A stretch of DNA of 14,030 bases from Alcaligenaceae bacterium UBA6179 (GTDB lineage Bacteria > Pseudomonadota > Gammaproteobacteria > Burkholderiales > Burkholderiaceae_B): contig DITR01000057.1 of NCBI GenBank assembly GCA_002422175.1, forward strand, positions 1 to 14,030, in the 5' to 3' direction. A program made the position numbers and the translations under genes. How positions within the stretch are numbered: position 1 is the stretch's first letter; every line of letters starts with the position of its first letter. The notes beneath the pieces were generated by a model. It had not been told where the DNA came from, searched no databases, and saw only the letters and a list, made by a program, of their open reading frames with translations. Below are positions 8,013 to 12,998 of this stretch, one piece after another.

Positions 8013-8445
8013 TCTTCAAATCGAAAAAAATGGTGGCCTGTAAATCAAGCACTTCAACTTGGTCTTGATTAAAGGCTTGCCACTGACACACCAAGATACC
8101 AACCCCCGGTTTACTACTTGAAATTCGCACTTGTTTCATGGTGATAACGGTGTCAATAATGTCGCCCGGCCTCACTGGGGCGGGCCATTTTAGGTACGCC
8201 AACCCAGGTGAACCGACTGAGTTAGAGTCTTTCAAAAACGTATCAACGACTAAGCGCATCGCTTTGCTACAGGTGTGCCAGCCACTCGCTATTAAGCCGT
8301 TGTAAGGCCCTTTTTCTGCTGCTTCAATATCGGTATGGAACCATTGTGGGTCATAGGCTTTAGCAAAATCGATAATTTCTTGTTCATTAAGCGTAAACGA
8401 ACCGGGTTTAAGAATTTGGCCTTCGTAAAAGTCTTCAAATCGCAT
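8008..8445 (-). CDS. MaoC-like hotdog-fold hydratase
   Basis: This 145-residue protein has the features of a single-domain MaoC/(R)-specific enoyl-CoA hydratase. The hydratase signature is seen at residues ~26-40 (IIDFAKAYDPQWFHTD), where the Asp and the His five residues later form the catalytic pair in characterised relatives. It is followed by GLIASGWHT and the APVRPGDII substrate-channel strand. Such enzymes hydrate trans-2-enoyl-CoA in fatty-acid or acyl-CoA breakdown, or feed (R)-3-hydroxyacyl-CoA to polyester synthesis. The natural substrate cannot be told from sequence. The gene is convergent with aceE, with only four bases between the stop codons, and stands alone on its strand. No clear Shine-Dalgarno sequence precedes the ATG. 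Confidence 0.88.
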   Translation of the reverse strand: MRFEDFYEGQILKPGSFTLNEQEIIDFAKAYDPQWFHTDIEAAEKGPYNGLIASGWHTCSKAMRLVVDTFLKDSNSVGSPGLAYLKWPAPVRPGDIIDTVITMKQVRISSSKPGVGILVCQWQAFNQDQVEVLDLQATIFFDLKI

Positions 8446-8529
8446 ATTGGTTTTATTCAGTTAATGATGATGAGGGGTTAGAAAAACCTTGCGGTATTTA
8501 TTTTGGCACAGACTAGTTTGTCGGGCATT

Positions 8530-8535
8530 TATAAT
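8530..8535 (+). promoter_or_regulatory. Perfect -10 element (TATAAT) upstream of hmuV
   Basis: TATAAT at 8530-8535 is a consensus sigma70 -10 hexamer. The best upstream -35-like match is TTGGCA (8503-8508) at a long spacing of 21 bases, so the promoter may depend on an activator. Transcription would start near 8542, too close to the in-frame TTG at 8545 for a ribosome site. This favours the ATG at 8563 as the start of the ATPase gene. No Fur-box match was seen in this spacer. Confidence 0.45.
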
Positions 8536-8562
8536 TAACGAGCGTTGCAATGGGTTAAACAT

Positions 8563-9357
8563 ATGACATTTGAAGTCAATCACCTCAGTTTAGGCTATCA
8601 CGCGCAATCTGTTTTGCGCGACGTGTCGCTTCGACTTACACGGGGTGAACTGATCGGTGTTTTAGGTGCTAATGGGGCAGGTAAGTCGTCACTGTTGGCC
8701 GCATTGTCCGGTGATTTGGCGCCTCAGGGTGGGCAAATTTTTCTTGATAGCCGAGCTGTTGATAGCCAATCTCCTGCTCAGTTGGCACAAAAACGTGCTG
8801 TTTTGCCACAGCAACCTGGTTATACGTTCAACATGACGGTTGGGCAGTTGCTTGAACTCGGTTTTTTTGCTTTTCCTGAGATCGATACAACTGATTTAAA
8901 TGCATTAACCCAGCGAGCGTTAGCGCAGGTTTCCATTGATGCAAGTTTTATTTTAAGACCACTATCGCAACTATCTGGTGGTCAATTGCAACGCGTTCAT
9001 ATCGCGCGCGCACTCGTTCAGCTTTTCGCAAGCGTGCAGGTTAATGGCAAAGGCTGGTTGTTACTCGATGAACCGTTAGCGAGTCTTGACCCTTTGCATC
9101 AAAAGCAATTGCTTAGTCTTTGCCAAAAGGTGGTGCGAACTGACGATGTGGGGGTGTTGCTGGTTTTGCACGACGTCAATCTAGCGGCTCAATGGTGTGA
9201 TCGCTTGGTATTGTTGGGTCATCAGCAGGTGTTGAGTGATGGGGCGATCTCGGCCGTTTTAACAACGGAAAATTTACAGCAAGCCTATGGTATGCCCTTT
9301 CATATTTTGAAGGTCCAGATTGACGGAACGGCCCGAACATTGGTGTTGCCCGATTAA
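8563..9357 (+). CDS. hmuV: HmuV-like ABC transporter ATP-binding protein (haem/iron-chelate import)
   Basis: The product, 264 residues from the ATG at 8563, has every ABC ATPase motif: Walker A GANGAGKSS (35-43), a Q-loop within VLPQQPGYTFN, signature LSGGQLQR (137-144), Walker B LLLDEP (166-171) with the D-loop ASLD, and the switch histidine H203 in VLHDVNLAA. The short insertion between ARALVQLF and the Walker B strand, and the C-terminal LTTENLQQAYGMPF region, resemble HmuV and related type II importers of haem, Fe-siderophores or cobalamin. No permease, periplasmic binding protein or receptor gene is adjacent, so the ATPase must work with partners encoded elsewhere, and the substrate is unproven. 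An in-frame TTG at 8545 would add six residues but fits the promoter poorly. A Fur-box match begins immediately after the stop but faces the next gene. Confidence 0.85.
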   Translation: MTFEVNHLSLGYHAQSVLRDVSLRLTRGELIGVLGANGAGKSSLLAALSGDLAPQGGQIFLDSRAVDSQSPAQLAQKRAVLPQQPGYTFNMTVGQLLELGFFAFPEIDTTDLNALTQRALAQVSIDASFILRPLSQLSGGQLQRVHIARALVQLFASVQVNGKGWLLLDEPLASLDPLHQKQLLSLCQKVVRTDDVGVLLVLHDVNLAAQWCDRLVLLGHQQVLSDGAISAVLTTENLQQAYGMPFHILKVQIDGTARTLVLPD

Positions 9358-9372
9358 TAATAATAATTCTCA
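9358..9372 (+). promoter_or_regulatory. Fur-box match upstream of the rubrerythrin gene
   Basis: TAATAAT-A-ATTCTCA matches the 7-1-7 Fur consensus TGATAAT-N-ATTATCA at 12 of 14 defined positions. It starts at the base after the hmuV stop codon and ends 18 bases before the -35 element assigned to rubrerythrin. A Fur dimer there could affect that promoter in response to iron. The direction of the effect is not known. Confidence 0.6.
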
Positions 9373-9377
9373 TTCAT

Positions 9378-9391
9378 AAAGCAATTGCTTT
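9378..9391. promoter_or_regulatory. Perfect 14-bp palindrome next to the rubrerythrin -35 element
   Basis: AAAGCAATTGCTTT is fully self-complementary. It lies between the Fur-box match and the -35 hexamer (TTGACT) and shares one base with the latter. It may be an operator for a redox or iron regulator. As RNA from the hmuV side it gives a five-pair AAAGC/GCTTT stem followed by only four Us, so a weak hmuV terminator is the alternative. Confidence 0.4.
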
Positions 9392-9420
9392 TGACTATTG
9401 GGGTAGTTAATAAATAGTAT
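9391..9420 (+). promoter_or_regulatory. Sigma70-like promoter of the rubrerythrin gene
   Basis: TTGACT at 9391-9396 (five of six -35 bases) and TAGTAT at 9415-9420 (four of six -10 bases) are 18 bases apart. Transcription should begin near 9427, leaving a leader of roughly 115 bases before the rubrerythrin ATG. The leader holds only tiny reading frames and no obvious riboswitch. Confidence 0.5.
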
Positions 9421-9532
9421 TTTATCTCTTACATAAACCCACCTAAAATGAGCAGTCGGGAATAGATAATGTGCAAAAAAAAGTAACACCTTTTGTCACG
9501 GCTTACTATGATCCCGCTGTTTTGCTATCACT

Positions 9533-9538
9533 AGGAGG
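9533..9538 (+). promoter_or_regulatory. Full Shine-Dalgarno sequence (AGGAGG) fixing the rubrerythrin start
   Basis: AGGAGG ends four bases before the ATG at 9543. It is the strongest ribosome site seen in the window and rules against the upstream in-frame GTG at 9471 as the start. Confidence 0.85.
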
Positions 9539-9542
9539 TTAT

Positions 9543-9962
9543 ATGCAACTCAAAGGTTCTAAAACTGAAAACTGTTTAAAAGACGCGTTTGCTGGCGAAT
9601 CACAAGCTAACCGTCGCTATTTATACTTCGCAAACAAAGCTGACATTGAAGGCCAGAATGACGTGGCAGCATTGTTCCGCTCAACAGCAGAAGGCGAAAC
9701 CGGCCACGCCCATGGTCACCTTGAGTTTCTTGAGCAATCAGGCGACCCAGCAACAGGTATGCCCATCGGCCCAACCATCGACAACTTGAAATCAGCTGTC
9801 GCTGGTGAAACCCATGAGTACACTGATATGTACCCAGGTATGGCTAAAACCGCTCGTGAAGAAGGCTTTGACGAGATCGCTGATTGGTTTGAAACCTTGG
9901 CTAAGGCTGAGCGTTCACACGCTAATCGCTATCAAAAAGCGCTCGACGCATTTGTTGCATAA
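9543..9962 (+). CDS. rbr: Short rubrerythrin (diiron protein without rubredoxin domain)
   Basis: The 139-residue product is a ferritin-like four-helix diiron protein. All the expected iron ligands of the rubrerythrin family can be placed: Glu19 (AGESQANRRY), Glu52 and His55 (ETGH), Glu89 and Glu92 (GETHEY), and Glu123 with His126 (ERSH). The C-terminal rubredoxin-like CxxC domain of classical rubrerythrin is absent, so an external electron donor is needed. Family members reduce hydrogen peroxide to water in the cytoplasm. The start is set by AGGAGG just upstream; an in-frame GTG at 9471 would add 24 residues that do not resemble the family. A Fur-box match, a palindrome and a promoter precede it. 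Downstream on the same strand are a two-cluster Fe-S protein, a possible electron donor, and a DUF3501 protein. Confidence 0.93.
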   Translation: MQLKGSKTENCLKDAFAGESQANRRYLYFANKADIEGQNDVAALFRSTAEGETGHAHGHLEFLEQSGDPATGMPIGPTIDNLKSAVAGETHEYTDMYPGMAKTAREEGFDEIADWFETLAKAERSHANRYQKALDAFVA

Positions 9963-9992
9963 TTAGTAAACTACCTTTTACTTATTAGGTGG

Positions 9993-10019
9993 GCGCCCTG
10001 TACTGGTTGTGCAGGGCGC
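9993..10019 (+). terminator. GC-rich hairpin between rubrerythrin and the Fe-S protein (attenuator or weak terminator)
   Basis: GCGCCCTG (9993-10000) pairs perfectly with CAGGGCGC (10012-10019) around an 11-base loop. The trailing sequence AATTTCTT has a broken T-run. This is a strong stem with a weak tail, consistent with partial termination or 3' end protection after rubrerythrin, which would allow reduced transcription into the next two genes. Confidence 0.55.
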
Positions 10020-10071
10020 AATTTCTTAAAAAATCATTCATATCGATCATTGGCTCGAAAGGAACGGCATT

Positions 10072-11409
10072 ATGTCATCACGTGAAGGTAACCTCGAAGC
10101 CCCAACCCGTCACCCGATTGACTGGCTTAACCCCGATTTTTACGACGAAGACAAACTTAATGCAGAGTTAGAGCGGGCATTTGATATTTGCCACGGCTGT
10201 CGCCGCTGTGTTTCTCTTTGTGGTTCGTTTCCCACTTTGTTTGATTTGATTGATGAAACAGAAGATGGTGAAGTTCACGGCGTTGATAAAGCCAAATATG
10301 GCTCAGTCGTAGAGCAGTGCTTTTTGTGCGACGTCTGTTACATGACAAAATGCCCATATGTTCCGCCACATCCTTGGAATCTAGACTTCCCCCATTTAAT
10401 GTTGCGCGCTAAGGCAGTGGATTTTAAAAATGGCAAGGCGTCGATGCGCGACAAAATATTGTCGTCAACTGACACAATGGGCAAGTTTGCAGGTATTCCA
10501 ATTGTGACTGAAGCATTAAATGCTGTGAATAAAACATCATTAATGCGCGGCGCAATGGAAGTCACCCTTGGTGTCGATAAAGATGCCTGGATCCCTGAAT
10601 ATGCTCCAAAAACCTTTCAACAGTTAGCCGAGGCTTCTTCAAAATGGCCTGAGCGTAATGGCGACCGCACCCCAGGTAAAGTGGCTATTTATGCAACCTG
10701 TTTTGTGAACTACAACGAGCCAGGTATTGGTCAAGACTTGATTAAAGTGCTTAACCACAATGAAATACCTTATGTTGTGGTTCAAAAAGAAGCCTGTTGT
10801 GGCATGCCCAAGCTTGAGCTCGGCGATCTCGAGTCAGTGGCCGCCAACAAAGAAAAAAATATTCCTAAACTGGCCAAATTGGCCAAAGAAGGCTATGCCA
10901 TCGTAACGCCTATTCCTTCTTGCACGCTGATGTTCAAACAAGAGTTACCTTTGATGTTCCCAGACGATGCTGATACTCAGCTTGTTAAAGACGCCATGTG
11001 GGACCCTTTTGAATACTTTATTGATCGTAATAAAGATGGTTTGCTCAAAACCGATTTCACACAGTCTTTGGGCCATGTAAGCTACCACATACCGTGTCAT
11101 TCACGGGTTCAAAACGTGGGCAGAAAAACGTCTGAAATGCTCAAACTGGTACCTGATACAGAAGTGAACGTCGTTGAGCGTTGTTCAGGTCACTCGGGCA
11201 CGTGGGGCGTTAAAAAAGAGTTTCACGACACCGCCATGAAAATTGGTAAACCCGTTTTTAAAGCGATGGCTAACAACACCCCTGACTACATCAGTTCAGA
11301 CTGCCAGTTAGCGGGCCATCACATCGCACAAGGTATGCGCGAAAATGGTTTGAAAGAAACTGAAATGGCTCACCCCATTACATTAATTGCAAAAGCATAT
11401 GGCTTATAA
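10072..11409 (+). CDS. Fe-S oxidoreductase with two 4Fe-4S motifs and CCG-type cysteine domains (GlpC/HdrB-like)
   Basis: The 445-residue protein begins with two ferredoxin-type cysteine motifs: Cys40-43-46-50 (CX2CX2CX3C) and Cys83-86-89-94 (CX2CX2CX4CP, one residue longer than usual in the last gap). Then come two cysteine-rich domains of the type found in GlpC, HdrB and LutA. The first has ACCGMP at residues 241-246 and PSCTLMFKQE; the second has HIPCHSR followed by RCSGHSGTWG, where the usual CCG reads CSG (Cys371). No membrane segment is visible, so it should be a soluble electron-transfer protein. AAGGA about nine bases before the ATG supports the start. It lies 109 bases after rubrerythrin, across a hairpin, and 12 bases before the DUF3501 gene, so the last two are surely co-transcribed. 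A role as electron donor to rubrerythrin is inference; the family substrate is unknown. Confidence 0.88.
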   Translation: MSSREGNLEAPTRHPIDWLNPDFYDEDKLNAELERAFDICHGCRRCVSLCGSFPTLFDLIDETEDGEVHGVDKAKYGSVVEQCFLCDVCYMTKCPYVPPHPWNLDFPHLMLRAKAVDFKNGKASMRDKILSSTDTMGKFAGIPIVTEALNAVNKTSLMRGAMEVTLGVDKDAWIPEYAPKTFQQLAEASSKWPERNGDRTPGKVAIYATCFVNYNEPGIGQDLIKVLNHNEIPYVVVQKEACCGMPKLELGDLESVAANKEKNIPKLAKLAKEGYAIVTPIPSCTLMFKQELPLMFPDDADTQLVKDAMWDPFEYFIDRNKDGLLKTDFTQSLGHVSYHIPCHSRVQNVGRKTSEMLKLVPDTEVNVVERCSGHSGTWGVKKEFHDTAMKIGKPVFKAMANNTPDYISSDCQLAGHHIAQGMRENGLKETEMAHPITLIAKAYGL

Positions 11410-11421
11410 AGTGAGAATTCT

Positions 11422-12006
11422 ATGTCTAAAATAAAACGTGAAAGTTTGATGACCCTTGAGGCTTATCATAAGGCTCGCCCAGAGCTACGCAAATTGGCGA
11501 TTGAAGAGCGTCGCCTTCGTACGATTTCGCTCGGTGACAATTTAAATTTGATTTTTGAAAACGAGTTGTTAATGCGTTATCAAATACAAGAAATGATGCG
11601 TGTAGAAAAGCTATTTGACGACGAAAGCATTATGGACGAAATCGCTGCCTACGATCCACTCGTGCCTGATGGTTCAAACTTCAAAGCCACCATGATGATT
11701 GAGTACTCAAACGAGCAAGATCGTAAAGAGGCGCTTAGACGTTTGGTCGGTATTGAACACAAAATATTTATTCAGGTGGAAGGCCAGGCACGCGTTTACG
11801 CTATTGCTGATGAAGACCTCGAGCGTTCAACTGAAACCAAAACGTCTGCGGTACATTTTTTGCGTTTTGAGTTAACCCCAGAAATGAAAAAGTCACTTAA
11901 AAGTGGCGCACAAATGATGGTGGGCTCTGACCATAAAGAGTACCCTATGCATGTGTCTTCATTGGCTGATGACACCTTAGCTTCGTTGGTTTCTGATTTG
12001 ACGTAA
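11422..12006 (+). CDS. DUF3501 family protein
   Basis: This 194-residue soluble protein has no signal peptide, membrane segment or cysteine motif. It matches the DUF3501 pattern from memory: ESLMTLEAYHKARPELR at the N-terminus, LIFENELLMRYQIQEMMRVEK at ~43-63, then AYDPLVPDGSNFKATMMIEY, and TSAVHFLRFELTP near residue 145. The region around YQIQEMMRVEKLF is helical and charged. The function of the family is not established, and no catalytic motif can be named. The gene starts 12 bases after the Fe-S protein gene with GAGAA before the ATG, so the two are translationally close and probably form a complex or a dedicated pair. The rubrerythrin gene upstream suggests a role in redox or peroxide protection. 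Confidence 0.85.
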   Translation: MSKIKRESLMTLEAYHKARPELRKLAIEERRLRTISLGDNLNLIFENELLMRYQIQEMMRVEKLFDDESIMDEIAAYDPLVPDGSNFKATMMIEYSNEQDRKEALRRLVGIEHKIFIQVEGQARVYAIADEDLERSTETKTSAVHFLRFELTPEMKKSLKSGAQMMVGSDHKEYPMHVSSLADDTLASLVSDLT

Positions 12007-12052
12007 TGAATGAAATGAATTGAAGTTCTGCAGCAGTCAAATGATAGTTAGT

Positions 12053-12238
12053 TCAATGAAATAACCCGAAAACCGATATTGCTTGCTGAAGTAGAAGCTG
12101 TGTTTGAGTTTCTAGCTGCAACGCGATATCGGTTGCAATACGAGTCATGGCACAAATATGATCCCCTCGGGTGGCACGATATGATTGTTCATAAAAGGTA
12201 CATTCGAAATAATTCGTGTTTGTAAACCGGCTACCTGA
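12053..12238 (-). other. Open minus-strand frame continuing past the pagP stop (61 codons, possible gene remnant or readthrough tail)
   Basis: Directly after the pagP TAA, the same frame stays open for 61 sense codons to a TGA at 12053-12055. Its composition looks protein-like (segments FECTFYEQSYRATRGDHICA and DIALQLETQTQLLLQQ). The only ATG is at 12146-12148, giving 31 residues, without a good ribosome site. PagP itself ends properly at its aromatic C-terminal strand, so this is not needed for PagP. The family is not recognised. It may be a small protein, a remnant of a gene disrupted upstream, or chance; the stem-loop overlaps its distal half. Confidence 0.3.
12071..12134. other. 64-base imperfect stem-loop in the convergent spacer
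   Basis: The arms AACCGATATTGC (12071-12082) and GCGATATCGGTT (12123-12134) pair over 12 positions with one G-U. After a single-base bulge, TTGC (12083-12086) pairs with GCAA (12118-12121). An inner stem of TAGAAGCT (12092-12099) pairs with AGTTTCTA (12107-12114, one G-U) around a seven-base loop. The whole folds as one long hairpin. It lies between the 3' ends of DUF3501 and pagP and could be a bidirectional terminator or mRNA end-protecting element, a repeat-family palindrome, or a small RNA. No U-run follows on either strand. Confidence 0.5.
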
Positions 12239-12982
12239 TTAATCAAACGTCCATTTGCCCCAAGCAAACAACACATTACCATTACCCTGACCGCCAGGCA
12301 CATAGGCTGCTTGAAGCGATAGTTGTTTGTAGCTGATCGACGCTACAGGCAGTACACCTGGAAAGGGCACGCCACCAAAATAATCTTGCCTTGACATAAT
12401 AAACCCAGTGAGACCTGCACCAACTTTGACCTCGCTCTTACCCACATTCCATGTGGGGATCCAAGCATATCCGACCATGTAAGACATGTCGCTGTGCGAG
12501 TCTAAAAAAGCCATGGCGTAGGTGGCCTCATAATTACCGCTGGCGTTATAGCGCCCTAAACCAATGCCAGCTCCGCCTGGGTATTCGTTATATTCTGATC
12601 GTTTATCAGCACTGTAGGCAAAAGGCATGTGATAGGACAGAAAAGGGACATACAGTTCAACTTTGCCTTCTGTCCAGGTATCTTTAACGTGTTCAGTCGC
12701 TGTGTGATAGGCCGTTTTAAGTTGGGTTAACGTTGAAGGCGAATCTGATTTGGGTGTGGCACTCGCTGTATCACTGCGGGTTTGATCATCACTTGGGTTG
12801 TTCGTTGTGACGGGAAGGCTTATTGTTTCAACGGCACTCCCGGCATAAACAGGGGAATTAAATTGCACCCAAAACAATACAAAAATCAGTACAAAATTCA
12901 TTAAACCCAGCTGTCGTAAACAACTGTGTTTGTTTACATGTTGCTTGAGTTCGATGTTTTTGATCCAATTAAAGGTAGACAT
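12239..12982 (-). CDS. pagP: Lipid A palmitoyltransferase-like outer-membrane enzyme PagP
   Basis: The 247-residue product ends in a ~145-residue PagP domain, an eight-stranded outer-membrane barrel that moves an acyl chain from phospholipid to lipid A. Catalytic residues align by eye with E. coli: His118 (SYHMPFAY, E. coli His33), and Asp161 and Ser162 (AMAFLDS, E. coli Asp76/Ser77). The final strand NVLFAWGKWTFD has the aromatic end typical of barrel proteins. The E. coli ruler residue Gly88 aligns with Ala173. The N-terminus is long: 27 mostly polar residues before a hydrophobic core (28-41) and a likely cleavage after VYA (47), then a ~55-residue Ser/Thr/Asp-rich linker. Met28 is an alternative start; neither start has a good ribosome site. 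The gene begins 16 bases after the glpK stop on the same strand, so the two are probably co-transcribed. Confidence 0.93.
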   Translation of the reverse strand: MSTFNWIKNIELKQHVNKHSCLRQLGLMNFVLIFVLFWVQFNSPVYAGSAVETISLPVTTNNPSDDQTRSDTASATPKSDSPSTLTQLKTAYHTATEHVKDTWTEGKVELYVPFLSYHMPFAYSADKRSEYNEYPGGAGIGLGRYNASGNYEATYAMAFLDSHSDMSYMVGYAWIPTWNVGKSEVKVGAGLTGFIMSRQDYFGGVPFPGVLPVASISYKQLSLQAAYVPGGQGNGNVLFAWGKWTFD

Positions 12983-12998
12983 AATATTTAAGAAATGA

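Noticed and set aside
8545..8562. TTG start adding six residues to the HmuV-like ATPase.
   Set aside because: It lies about three bases from the predicted transcription start and lacks a ribosome site; the ATG at 8563 fits the family N-terminus.
9469..9486. A five-codon frame (Met-Cys-Lys-Lys-Lys-stop) in the rubrerythrin leader, a possible leader peptide.
   Set aside because: It is very short with a poor ribosome site and no attenuator structure around it; likely chance in an A-rich leader.
9471..9542. In-frame GTG extension of rubrerythrin by 24 residues.
   Set aside because: A full AGGAGG precedes the ATG at 9543, and the extension does not look like the family N-terminus.
12148..12185. 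Imperfect direct repeats TGGCACAAATATGAT and TGGCACGATATGAT, 24 bases apart.
   Set aside because: Only two copies with an indel; not enough for an array or an attachment site.
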